From assembly GCA_035995725.1 (NCBI GenBank), contig DASYKE010000007.1, positions 1-39,202 of the forward strand: a stretch of 39,202 nucleotides of DNA, written 5' to 3'. This DNA comes from JAQGLW01 sp035995725 (GTDB lineage: Bacteria; Pseudomonadota; Gammaproteobacteria; Burkholderiales; Burkholderiaceae_D). Under the pieces are notes generated by a model that was given only the letters and a program-made list of their open reading frames with translations, did not search any database and had not been told where the DNA came from. Positions 14,766-22,571 of this stretch are shown piece by piece; the first letter of the stretch is position 1; each line of letters starts with the position of its first letter. The position numbers and the translations under genes are program-made.

Positions 14766-17621
14766 TTATGCAGCGGCTTTCACTATTCCATCTTGAGCGA
14801 GGATGATTTTTCTCAGTTCCGGCACACACGATCCGCAATTGGTACCGCACTTGAGCTTGTCCTGCAACGATGCCAGCAATGCATCGGGACTGCCGCGACC
14901 GGCCAAATCCTGCGCCGCCAGCGCCTTCCCGATTTCGTTCTCCGCCACATTGAAGCAATTACAAACGACCCGCCCGCGCGGCTTGAAATCCTGGGGCGCC
15001 TTGGCGGACGGCATCAATAGCAGACGACCTAGCGCTGCGACCGGCTGCTCGCTTTCCAGGTATTCCTTCAACCAACGCTCCGCCGAAATATCGCCCGCCA
15101 GCGATACCGCTGCCAGCTTTCCATCCTGAACCAGGATATGCCGCGCATTGCCGCGCCTGGCATCGTCATAACGCAGCAGGTGGTCGCCATCGACACCGAA
15201 CATGACTTCGATTTCCTTGACCAGTTCCGGCGCGGCCGCATAATCATCCGCAGCACGAAACAGCACACCCATCTTGTCGCGGCCAAACAGCGTACAGGAT
15301 GCATAGCCGAAACGTCGCATGAAAGGACGCAGCGCCGACTGCAATGCGAGCACCTGCGCCTCGTCGATCCAGCCGAAAGCAAGAAAGCGCCACGGCAATT
15401 CTGCCTTCAAAATCTTTACCGCCGCATGTTTCAGCTCGGGCTGCTTCGAGCTCGGATCCAATGCCGGCGACGTCAGGGCGTTGACGCCGCAGGTGCCGTC
15501 ACCATCATGGCCGCGGCCCGATACGTATTCCTCGCCCCAATGCATGCCGATGAATGCCTGGCCGGCCCTCATATCGTCGCCTGCCAGCGCCGGCAGGATT
15601 TGCGAGCCACGCCGGCTGGTGATATGCACCAGATCACCATTGTTGATGTGGCTTCTATCCATATCGGTCCGCGACAGCACGACTGCCGGTTCCGATGCAT
15701 GGGCAAACAGTTGCGCGACCGTGCCGGTGCGGCTCATGCCATGCCATTGATCGCGCAGTCGTCCGGTGGTCATCTGAAACGGATAACGCGCATCGGCGGG
15801 TTCCGCGACCGGCTTGTAAACCGTATTGACGAATCTTGCGCGACCGCTGGCGGTTGGGAAAATTCCGTCTTCATACAGGCGCTTCTTGCCGGTGACCGCT
15901 CCTTCCGGAAAAGGCCATTGCTGCGGGCCATCCTGTTCCAGCATCCTGAACGACAGCCCTGTGATGTCAAGATCGCGGCCGCGTGTCGTTTCGCGATGCT
16001 CGTTCCAGATTTCCTCGGTAGTCGTGTAAGGAAAAATTGTCTGTGCCCGACCCATCAACGCTTCGAGCCTGCGCGCGAAATCGATCACGATTTCCCAGTC
16101 GTGCCGCGTTTGTTCCGGCTTCGGCAGCACCGCTTTGAAGCGCGTGATGCGGCGCTCGGAATTGGTGACCGTCCCTTCTTTTTCGCTCCAGGTGGTCGCC
16201 GGCAGCAGCACGTCGGCGTAATCGACGGTCGCAGTGGTTTTGTACGCTTCCTGCACGATCACCAGTTCAGCTTTCTTCAATGCTTCGCGCACCAGTTTCT
16301 GGTCCGGCAGCGATTGCGCGGGGTTGGTGCAGGCAATCCACACAATCTTGATTGCGCCGGAGCGTACTGCTTCGAACATTTCCACCGCGCTCTTGCCGGG
16401 AGTAGCTGGCACCTCGTCCACGCCCCATAGCGCGGCGATTTCGGCGCGGTGCTGTGGATTGCCCATGTCGCGATGAGCCGACAGCAAATTGGCGAGACCG
16501 CCGACTTCGCGCCCGCCCATCGCATTCGGCTGCCCCGTGAGAGAAAACGGGCCGGCACCCGGCTTGCCGATTTGATGCGTGGCCAAGTGCAGGTTGATGA
16601 TGGCAGCGTTTTTCGCGGTCCCCGACGACGACTGGTTCAGGCCTTGACAATACAGCGACAGCGATGCGCTGGATTCGCCGAACCAGCGAGCGGCCTTGAT
16701 CAGGTCTTCTTCACTGATGCCGCAGGTTTCTGCCACCAGCTTCGGCGTGTAGTCGCGCACTGTGCGCTTCAAGTCGGCGAAGCCTTCGGTATGCGCGTCG
16801 ATATACATGATATCGACCAGGTCTTCCCACAGGCATATATGTAGCATGCCATTGAACAACGCGACATCGGTACCTGGCAGAATCGGCAGGAACAGGTCCG
16901 CTTCGTCGCGCGCAGTGTCGGTACGGCGAGGGTCGGCGACGATGACCTTCAGGTTTTTGTTTTTTTTGCGCGCGTCTTCGATGCGGCGATAGATAATCGG
17001 ATGCGCATAGGCGGTATTGGAACCGACGATGAAAATCACTTCTGCGTGATCGATGTCCTCATAACATGCCGGCGGCGCATCGGCGCCCAATGTTTGCTTG
17101 TAGCCTGCCACCGCACTCGACATGCATAAACGTGAATTGGTGTCGATGTTGTTGGTACCGATCAACCCTTTGGATAGCTTGTTGAAAACGTAATAATCTT
17201 CGGTCAGCAACTGGCCCGAAATGTAAAACCCGACGCTGTCCGGCCCATGCATGGAAATCGTATCGGCAAATTTCTGTGCTATGAAATCCAGCGTCTGGTC
17301 CCACGACGCGCGCTCCCGCCGGGCATGACGCACATGGCGCATTTCCGGAAACAACGCGCGCGCCTGCTGCTGCAGCGCAGGCCGGGCCGACAGGTGCAGG
17401 GTACTGCCTTTGGTGCAGAGCCGGCCGAAGTTTGCCGGATGGTCCGGGTCGCCGCGAACGCCGACAACCATCTTGCCATCACTCTCGACGATGACGCCGC
17501 AACCGACACCGCAATAGCAGCAAGTAGTCTTGATTTCCAGCGTGGCCTGCGCACCTGCGGTGCGCCCGTTCTCGTCTTTTCCCTCAGAGAGAGGGTCAAG
17601 ATGAGGGTAGGTGTGAGGCAT
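14766..17621 (-). CDS. nasA: Assimilatory nitrate reductase, catalytic subunit
   Basis: 951 aa from ATG 17621. It reduces nitrate to nitrite in the cytoplasm using Mo-bis-MGD. The N-terminal [4Fe-4S] site is TTCCYCGVGCG plus the later RLCTKG cysteine, here with an extra Cys replacing the usual Pro. The molybdopterin domains follow, then the dinucleotide-binding domain (FQMTTGRLRDQWHGMSRTG). The last ~65 residues carry a BFD-like [2Fe-2S] domain, VVCNCFNVAENEIGKAL and KCGTNCGSCVPEL, common in NasA. The start is uncertain: TTG 17651 would add 10 residues. The segment before the cluster is encoded by a dispersed repeat. It is last in nirB-nirD-nasA. Confidence 0.96.
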   Translation of the reverse strand: MPHTYPHLDPLSEGKDENGRTAGAQATLEIKTTCCYCGVGCGVIVESDGKMVVGVRGDPDHPANFGRLCTKGSTLHLSARPALQQQARALFPEMRHVRHARRERASWDQTLDFIAQKFADTISMHGPDSVGFYISGQLLTEDYYVFNKLSKGLIGTNNIDTNSRLCMSSAVAGYKQTLGADAPPACYEDIDHAEVIFIVGSNTAYAHPIIYRRIEDARKKNKNLKVIVADPRRTDTARDEADLFLPILPGTDVALFNGMLHICLWEDLVDIMYIDAHTEGFADLKRTVRDYTPKLVAETCGISEEDLIKAARWFGESSASLSLYCQGLNQSSSGTAKNAAIINLHLATHQIGKPGAGPFSLTGQPNAMGGREVGGLANLLSAHRDMGNPQHRAEIAALWGVDEVPATPGKSAVEMFEAVRSGAIKIVWIACTNPAQSLPDQKLVREALKKAELVIVQEAYKTTATVDYADVLLPATTWSEKEGTVTNSERRITRFKAVLPKPEQTRHDWEIVIDFARRLEALMGRAQTIFPYTTTEEIWNEHRETTRGRDLDITGLSFRMLEQDGPQQWPFPEGAVTGKKRLYEDGIFPTASGRARFVNTVYKPVAEPADARYPFQMTTGRLRDQWHGMSRTGTVAQLFAHASEPAVVLSRTDMDRSHINNGDLVHITSRRGSQILPALAGDDMRAGQAFIGMHWGEEYVSGRGHDGDGTCGVNALTSPALDPSSKQPELKHAAVKILKAELPWRFLAFGWIDEAQVLALQSALRPFMRRFGYASCTLFGRDKMGVLFRAADDYAAAPELVKEIEVMFGVDGDHLLRYDDARRGNARHILVQDGKLAAVSLAGDISAERWLKEYLESEQPVAALGRLLLMPSAKAPQDFKPRGRVVCNCFNVAENEIGKALAAQDLAGRGSPDALLASLQDKLKCGTNCGSCVPELRKIILAQDGIVKAAA
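17581..17620. repeat. Dispersed GC-rich repeat, copy B, inside the nasA 5' end
   Basis: On the minus strand this reads CCTCACACCTACCCTCATC then TTGACCCTCTCTCTGAGGG, a degenerate member of the CCCTCACCC...CTCTCCC family. It encodes roughly PHTYPHLDPLSEGK at the NasA N-terminus. Confidence 0.65.
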
Positions 17622-17687
17622 GAGGGCGGAATCTGTGGATTTCAATTGCAAGTCTTATCCGGAGACCGGTTAACGGAAATTTGACAT

Positions 17688-17727
17688 CCCCTCACCCTAA
17701 CCCCCTCCCGAATGCGCGAGAGAGGAC
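17688..17727. repeat. Dispersed GC-rich repeat, copy C (nirD-nasA gap)
   Basis: CCCTCACCCTAACCCCCTCC followed by GAATGCGCGAGAGAGGAC, close to the family consensus. It fills most of the gap between nirD and nasA, about 60 bp from copy B. Confidence 0.75.
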
Positions 17728-17730
17728 AAA

Positions 17731-18084
17731 TCATGCAGCCGCAGCCTCGACCACGATCGCATTCAATTCGGCAATGTCAAGATAGACTTGCCCATCTTCG
17801 ACCTTGACGCTGAATTTTTGCGTACAGCCTTGATCCGGAGCAACCGCGCAGCCGGACTGCAGCTCTATGCTCCAGTTGTGCAACGGACAAGCGACACGTT
17901 CGCCGAATACAATGCCTTGCGATAGCGGACCGCCCTTGTGCGGGCAGCGGTCCAGCAGTGCGAAAATCCTGTCTTCGCCATTGCGGAAAATCGCCACGTC
18001 CGGCTGCGCCGCCCGGCTGACAACGCGTGCGCCCAGCACCGGAATATCCGCCACGCCGCAGATGACTTTCCATTGATTCGACAT
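17731..18084 (-). CDS. nirD: Nitrite reductase (NADH) small subunit, Rieske-type
   Basis: 117 aa. It is the small partner of NirB in cytoplasmic siroheme nitrite reductase, which makes ammonium. It has a Rieske fold with C47-x-H49 (DRCPHKGGPLSQG) and C66-x2-H69 (ACPLHNWSIEL), so a [2Fe-2S] cluster can be bound. The start has GGAG a few bp upstream in the 8-bp gap after the preceding 40-codon ORF. Its place between that ORF and nasA makes it part of one nitrate-to-ammonium operon. Confidence 0.96.
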   Translation of the reverse strand: MSNQWKVICGVADIPVLGARVVSRAAQPDVAIFRNGEDRIFALLDRCPHKGGPLSQGIVFGERVACPLHNWSIELQSGCAVAPDQGCTQKFSVKVEDGQVYLDIAELNAIVVEAAAA

Positions 18085-18092
18085 CCGGCTCC

Positions 18093-18215
18093 TTAATTAA
18101 AAAAGGCAATCCAGGTTGGCACGGCCCGGGTAGAAGACTCGTGCAGCATGCAGGCGCCAATGATTGTGATGACTGAAGTCAAGGCCATCGTCACAGCGAT
18201 CAGGTAGAGTTTCAT
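18093..18215 (-). CDS. 40-residue single-helix membrane peptide between nirB and nirD
   Basis: MKLYLIAVTMALTSVITIIG is followed by ACMLHESSTRAVPTWIAFFN and TAA. Residues 4-24 form one hydrophobic helix; the tail is short and polar with an aromatic end. The ATG is preceded by AAAGGA with 6-bp spacing, one of the best ribosome sites in this operon. It begins 42 bp after the nirB stop and ends 8 bp before the nirD start, so it is almost certainly co-transcribed. I do not recognise a family. An accidental frame is possible, but the ribosome site and tight fit argue for a real small protein. Confidence 0.7.
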   Translation of the reverse strand: MKLYLIAVTMALTSVITIIGACMLHESSTRAVPTWIAFFN

Positions 18216-18257
18216 CGTCGTTCCTTTCAGACCGGTCAGGCTGCATAATATGAACGA

Positions 18258-20696
18258 TTACAGCACTAGCGGCGCGAACTGACGCGTATCGACCAGCGCT
18301 TTTTCCGGTTCGTGCCATGGGTCCGGCTCGCCGTCGAGCGAGAACAGGAGACGCTCATGAAGCGCCTTGCGGTTCCCGGAATTCTCCAGAATACTCCTTT
18401 TCACATGATCGAGTCCGACGCGCCCGATGTAATGCACGGTGCGCTCAAGATACCAGCCCTCTTCGCGATAAAGCTGTAAAAACGCACCGGCGTATTCCAG
18501 CACTTCTTCGTGCGTCTTCAGCTTGACGAAGAACTGTGCGACCTCGGTTTTGATGCCGCCGTTGCCGCCGACATAAATCTCCCAGCCGGAATCGACGCCG
18601 ATCACCCCGACATCCTTGATGCCCGATTCGGCGCAATTGCGCGGACAGCCGGACACGGCTATCTTGACTTTGTGTGGCGCATACATGCGCCACAGCGCGC
18701 GTTCCAGTTGCTGACCCATCAAGGTCGAGTCCTGCGTTCCGAAACGGCACCATTCGGATCCGACGCAAGTTTTTACGGTGCGCAATGCTTTCGCGTATGC
18801 ATGACCGGACGGCATGTCGAGGTCTTTCCAGACCTCCGGCAAATCTTCCTTTTTAACGCCAAGCAGGTCGATACGCTGACCGCCGGTAACTTTCACGGTC
18901 GGGATCTTGAACTTGTCCACCACATCGGCGATGCGACGCAGTTCCGAAGCACTGGTTTCACCGCCCCACATGCGCGGAATGACCGAATAGGTGCCGTCTT
19001 TCTGGATATTGGCATGCGCGCGCTCGTTGATGAAGCGCGATTGCGGATCATCCCTGGCCTCGTGCGGCCAGGTAGAGATCAGGTAGTAATTGATTGCCGG
19101 ACGGCAAGTCGAACAGCCGTTCGCGGTACGCCACTCCATGAAGCGCATGGTATCGGCGATCGTCAGCAGCTTGCTGGCCTTGATCGCGTCACGCACTTCC
19201 TGATGCGTACGGTCGGTGCAGCCGCATAATGGTTTGGCCTTGCTGGGCGCGGAATAATCGCCGCCCGCCGTAAACATGATGATCTGTTCCACCAGGCCGG
19301 TGCACGAGCCGCAGGACGCGGATGCCTTGGTGTGCTTGCGCACGTCTTCCAGCGTGAACAGGCCTTTTTCCTTGATCGCCTTGACGATCTTGCCTTTGCA
19401 CACTCCGTTGCAGCCGCACACCTCGGCGGCATCCGGCATCGCGGCCGCTTTGGTATAGCCTTCGTGGCCGGTATCGCCGGGCCGGCCGGTATTGGCTTCG
19501 CCGAACATCAATGTATCGCGGATCTGGCCTATATCTTTTCCTTCGCGCAGCAGTTTGAAGTACCAGCTGCCGTCGACCGTGTCGCCATACAGGCAGGCAC
19601 CGATCAGCCGGTCGCCTTTCAATACCAGTTTTTTGTAGACGCCGCCGACCGGGTCCGTCAGCACGATTTCCTCGGTGTCCTCGCCGCCCATGAATTCACC
19701 GGCGGAAAACAGATCGATGCCGGTAACTTTGAGCTTGGTCGACGTGACCGAACCCTGGTAGCGGCCGATGCCGAAATTGGCCAGGTGATTTGCGCACACC
19801 TTCGCCATTTCGAACAACGGCGCAACCAGGCCGTAAGCGGTGCCGCGATGGCTGACGCACTCGCCCACCGCATAAATGCGCGGGTCGTAGGTCTGCATGG
19901 TGTCATTGACCACGATGCCGCGATTGCAATGGATGCCGGATGCCTCGGCCAGCGTGGTATTGGGACGGATGCCGACCGCCATCACCACCAGTTGCGCCGG
20001 GACTTCGAGGCCGTCGGCGAAGCGGATCGCCTTCACGTGACCATTGTCGTCGCCGACGATCTCTTTCGTATTCTTTTGGAGCAGGAACCTGAGACCGCGG
20101 TCTTCGAGTGATTTTTGCAGCATCTTGCCGGCGACCGGATCAAGCTGGCGGTCCATCAGCCACGTCGGCAAATGCACCACTGTCACGTCCATGCCGCGCA
20201 GTTTCAGACCGTTGGCGGCTTCCAGCCCCAGCAGCCCGCCGCCGATCACGACCGCATGCCTGTGCGTCTGCGCCGCTTCGATCATCGCATTGGTGTCGCC
20301 AATATCGCGATATGAAATCACGCCCTTTAGATCCTTGCCGGGAACCGGCAACAGGAATGGATTGGAGCCGGTCGCCAACAGCAGCCGGTCGTATTCCGCG
20401 GTGGTACCGTCTTCGGCAACGACCATGCGCCTGACGCGATCGATGCCGGTGATCTTCTTGCCGAGATGAAGCGTTATATTGTTTTCCGCATACCAGTCGG
20501 CATCGTTCAACATGATGTCCTTGACGGTTTGCTCGCCGGCCAGTACCGGCGACAGCAGGATACGGTTGTAGTTTGCATACGGCTCCGCACCGAATACCGT
20601 GATGTCGTAGATATCCGGGGCAATCTTGCGCAGTTCCTCGAGCGTGCGCACGCCAGCCATGCCATTGCCGACCATGACCAATTTCAGCTTCTTCAT
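18258..20696 (-). CDS. nirB: Nitrite reductase (NADH) large subunit
   Basis: 812 aa; cytoplasmic six-electron reduction of nitrite to ammonium. FAD fold VGNGMAG (residues 9-15) and NADH fold VVIGGGLLGLEAA (149-161). Two BFD-like cysteine clusters follow: C427/C429/C462/C465 and C491/C493/C528/C531. The C-terminal siroheme-[4Fe-4S] domain has C644, C650 (TCVGSEWCRFG) and C684, C688 (SGCPRNCAES). The start at 20696 (MKKLKLVMVGNG) matches the fold; the frame is open to 20816 but that stretch contains the promoter. It is first gene of nirB-ORF40-nirD-nasA, preceded by a sigma-54 promoter and an array of NtrC half-sites. Confidence 0.98.
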   Translation of the reverse strand: MKKLKLVMVGNGMAGVRTLEELRKIAPDIYDITVFGAEPYANYNRILLSPVLAGEQTVKDIMLNDADWYAENNITLHLGKKITGIDRVRRMVVAEDGTTAEYDRLLLATGSNPFLLPVPGKDLKGVISYRDIGDTNAMIEAAQTHRHAVVIGGGLLGLEAANGLKLRGMDVTVVHLPTWLMDRQLDPVAGKMLQKSLEDRGLRFLLQKNTKEIVGDDNGHVKAIRFADGLEVPAQLVVMAVGIRPNTTLAEASGIHCNRGIVVNDTMQTYDPRIYAVGECVSHRGTAYGLVAPLFEMAKVCANHLANFGIGRYQGSVTSTKLKVTGIDLFSAGEFMGGEDTEEIVLTDPVGGVYKKLVLKGDRLIGACLYGDTVDGSWYFKLLREGKDIGQIRDTLMFGEANTGRPGDTGHEGYTKAAAMPDAAEVCGCNGVCKGKIVKAIKEKGLFTLEDVRKHTKASASCGSCTGLVEQIIMFTAGGDYSAPSKAKPLCGCTDRTHQEVRDAIKASKLLTIADTMRFMEWRTANGCSTCRPAINYYLISTWPHEARDDPQSRFINERAHANIQKDGTYSVIPRMWGGETSASELRRIADVVDKFKIPTVKVTGGQRIDLLGVKKEDLPEVWKDLDMPSGHAYAKALRTVKTCVGSEWCRFGTQDSTLMGQQLERALWRMYAPHKVKIAVSGCPRNCAESGIKDVGVIGVDSGWEIYVGGNGGIKTEVAQFFVKLKTHEEVLEYAGAFLQLYREEGWYLERTVHYIGRVGLDHVKRSILENSGNRKALHERLLFSLDGEPDPWHEPEKALVDTRQFAPLVL

Positions 20697-20758
20697 AAAG
20701 CTCTTTCTGAATTCGGCTGAGCCGTTAAAACCTTGAAAAAGTGTTCTGAAATTGCATA

Positions 20759-20774
20759 AGCAAGACCGGTGCCA
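20759..20774 (-). promoter_or_regulatory. Sigma-54 (RpoN) promoter of nirB operon
   Basis: The minus strand reads TGGCACCGGTCTTGCT: the -24 TGGCAC and -12 TTGCT with exactly the 5-bp spacing of the TGGCAC-N5-TTGCW consensus. It is about 62 bp upstream of the nirB start, leaving a leader of about 50 nt. Confidence 0.85.
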
Positions 20775-20812
20775 TTTTTTTACCGTGCAAGCACTTGAAC
20801 AAATTGAATTGC

Positions 20813-20857
20813 GCACCTTTACGGTGCGATCCGGTGCTTTCCGGTGCAGTATGCACC
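20813..20857. promoter_or_regulatory. NtrC-binding ladder: five half-sites at 10-bp steps
   Basis: On the plus strand the half-sites are GCACC (20813), GGTGC (20823), GGTGC (20833), GGTGC (20843) and GCACC (20853), each separated by exactly 5 bp. The first pair, GCACC-N5-GGTGC, is a perfect NtrC box. The array ends about 40 bp upstream of the sigma-54 promoter of nirB, in enhancer position. Confidence 0.82.
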
Positions 20858-21206
20858 GTTCGAGTATGCAGAACGCAATTCATAAATCGCCGCGCACGAA
20901 TTGTTTAGGTCAATCAAAACTTCCAGTGCAGCGCTTGAAGGGGATTGGCCAGAGGCCAGCTCGAAAAGTCCAAGGATCGCCATATCTTTAATGGTCAGGC
21001 GGCTGTGCAATCGGCTTAGTGGTCTTTGCAATCTCTGACGTTATCAATATGCCATTCCTCTGTTCGATTACGATGCGCCGACAGGCCTTTTTGACCGGAC
21101 TACAAATGGCAACGAACTCGTCCGCAGTGCGCGCAGTAATGCTGCAGTCACACCAATAGCACAGTCATGCAGAAATATGAGCGGTTTATTCCTTTCAACA
21201 AATATA

Positions 21207-21235
21207 TTGACGCATGGAAATAAATAAGGTCTACT
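21207..21235 (+). promoter_or_regulatory. Sigma-70-like promoter of the 103-aa gene
   Basis: TTGACG (21207-21212), 17 bp, then TCTACT (21230-21235). It is about 48 bp upstream of ATG 21283. Confidence 0.5.
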
Positions 21236-21282
21236 TTAATTCACGTAATTTCCCTACGGATTAACGGAAGCGGTCTTACCCA

Positions 21283-21594
21283 ATGGACCATCTCATGACG
21301 TCGAGCCCTGCTACCATTAGCGCCGAATTTTTCAATTCGGTTAATGCACGCGTCTCAAGTCATATCCGAAAAAAGCTTCACGCGATGCAAATTGAAGTCG
21401 TGGACCTGGAGCTGCACAACTCGTCGCTGACCAAGACTTTTCGCGTGTATCTGACCGTGAAGCGCAGCGCCAATCTCAAGACTCTTTCCTTGGCTGAACA
21501 AATGATCTGCCACGAAATCGAGCGCCAGTTCGCGTTCAGGCCGCACGCTTGCTATTGGCGCTACCCGCCGGACTCGATCGCCGCAAAGGAATAG
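21283..21594 (+). CDS. Hypothetical protein, 103 aa
   Basis: I do not recognise a family. The protein is soluble and mixed alpha/beta, with segments FFNSVNARVSSHIRKKLHAM, IEVVDLELHNSSLTKTFRVY, LTVKRSANLKTLSLAEQMICHE and IERQFAFRPHACYWRYPP; the beta-rich middle and hydrophilic helices suggest a compact domain without membrane segments. ATG 21283 is preceded by GGAAG about 12 bp upstream, and ATG 21295 is an alternative. It has its own promoter and is encoded opposite to the nitrate genes, between the nirB and nrtABD units, with its stop 42 bp from the nrtD stop. A role in nitrate control is only guilt by position. Confidence 0.65.
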   Translation: MDHLMTSSPATISAEFFNSVNARVSSHIRKKLHAMQIEVVDLELHNSSLTKTFRVYLTVKRSANLKTLSLAEQMICHEIERQFAFRPHACYWRYPPDSIAAKE

Positions 21595-21636
21595 CAATCA
21601 CACCGGCCCTTGCGCGGCCGGAATCGCAAAGTCCGC

Positions 21637-22452
21637 TCAAGCTGCTTCTTTCAACGCGGCGTGCGCCTGGCGGTGATAGAGGAATTCCAGTACCGACTTG
21701 CGATATCCGATATAGAGCGCATCTTGCGCCAATGCGACACGATCGCGCGGACGCTCAAGCAGCACCGCAAGAATTTCGCCGATAGTCGCAGCCGGACCGT
21801 TGGTCATCATCACGATGCGGTCGGACAGCAATACGGCTTCATCCACGTCATGCGTGACCATCACGACAGTCGAGGCGGTCTTGGCGACAATCTTGAGCAG
21901 TTCGTCCTGCAGATGCGCGCGCGTCAATGCGTCCAGTGCTCCGAACGGTTCGTCCAGCAACAGCACTTTCGGCTCCATCGACAATGCACGAGCGATACCG
22001 ACGCGCTGTTTCATGCCGCCGGAAATTTCATGCGGGCGCTTTTGTTCGGCATGGGTCAGACCGACCAGCGCCAGCGCAGCCGTGGTGCGCTCCTTCAACT
22101 GCGCCCTTGTTTCGGTCGCGCCGAATACGCGTTCGACCGCCAGATAAACATTCTCCTGGCAGGTCAGCCATGGCAACAGCGAATGGTTCTGGAACACCAC
22201 GCCACGTTCCGGCGACGGACCGGCGATTTCCCGATTGGCGCAAAGCATCGTGCCGCTGGTGGCCGTCAGCAGACCCGCAATCAAGTTCAGCAGTGTCGAT
22301 TTGCCGCAACCGGAATGGCCGATCAGCGTCACGAATTCGCCTTTCCTGACCGTCAGGTTGATGTCTTTCAGTGCGTGGAACAAGCCGGTTTTGGTACCAA
22401 ACGACATTTCGACATGTTCAATGGCGATGAATTTATTGGCTAGGCTGTCCAT
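21637..22452 (-). CDS. nrtD: Nitrate/nitrite ABC transporter, ATP-binding subunit
   Basis: 271 aa. It is the cytoplasmic ATPase driving nitrate import with NrtA and NrtB. Walker A GHSGCGKST, signature ISGGMKQRVGIARAL, Walker B VLLLDEPFGALD and the switch histidine in MVTHDVDEAV are all present, in the NrtD/TauB/SsuB group. The ATG at 22452 (MDSLANKFIAIEHV) is preferred over a TTG at 22485. GAGA lies upstream. It is the last gene of nrtA-nrtB-nrtD and separated from nrtB by a GC-rich repeat. Confidence 0.93.
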   Translation of the reverse strand: MDSLANKFIAIEHVEMSFGTKTGLFHALKDINLTVRKGEFVTLIGHSGCGKSTLLNLIAGLLTATSGTMLCANREIAGPSPERGVVFQNHSLLPWLTCQENVYLAVERVFGATETRAQLKERTTAALALVGLTHAEQKRPHEISGGMKQRVGIARALSMEPKVLLLDEPFGALDALTRAHLQDELLKIVAKTASTVVMVTHDVDEAVLLSDRIVMMTNGPAATIGEILAVLLERPRDRVALAQDALYIGYRKSVLEFLYHRQAHAALKEAA

Positions 22453-22487
22453 GATAGTTTTCTCTTTTGACTCCGTACCCTTCAAGG

Positions 22488-22567
22488 GGACGGTTGGGAT
22501 GGGTTAAAAGATGAGACAAATTGCACCGCCTTTTAGCTCATCCTCCTCTTGCAAGGGGAGGAACTTG
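22488..22567. repeat. Dispersed GC-rich repeat, copy D (double), between nrtB and nrtD
   Basis: Two arms, CCCTTCAAGGGGACGGTTGG at 22488-22507 and CTCATCCTCCTCTTGCAAGG running into GGGAGGAAC at 22537-22564, are variants of the same family in opposite orientation. As RNA they could form an intercistronic hairpin. Confidence 0.6.
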
Positions 22568-22571
22568 AAAA

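Larger units (their letters stand above)
20697..21282. other. Divergent control region between nirB and the 103-aa gene
   Basis: 586 bp. It holds the nirB sigma-54 promoter, the half-site ladder, a small CGGC-TCA-GCCG hairpin in the nirB leader (about 20714-20724) and, at the far end, a sigma-70-like promoter for the plus-strand gene at 21283. I see nothing else definite between 20900 and 21200; a 70-codon minus-strand frame at 20819-21031 overlaps the ladder and is not called. Confidence 0.6.

Noticed and set aside
15138..16430. 430-codon plus-strand frame opposite nasA
   Set aside because: It mirrors the nasA codons in high-GC DNA, shows no known family, and nasA is unambiguous on the other strand.
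18097..18318. 73-codon minus-strand frame overlapping the nirB end
   Set aside because: It runs out of frame with nirB and the better-supported 40-codon ORF, with no ribosome site.
20813..20857. Attenuator or ANTAR RNA hairpins in the nirB leader
   Set aside because: The GCACC/GGTGC elements lie upstream of the sigma-54 promoter, so they would not be in the nirB transcript; NtrC sites explain them better.
20819..21031. 70-codon minus-strand frame over the nirB control region
   Set aside because: It overlaps the NtrC ladder, has no family or ribosome site.
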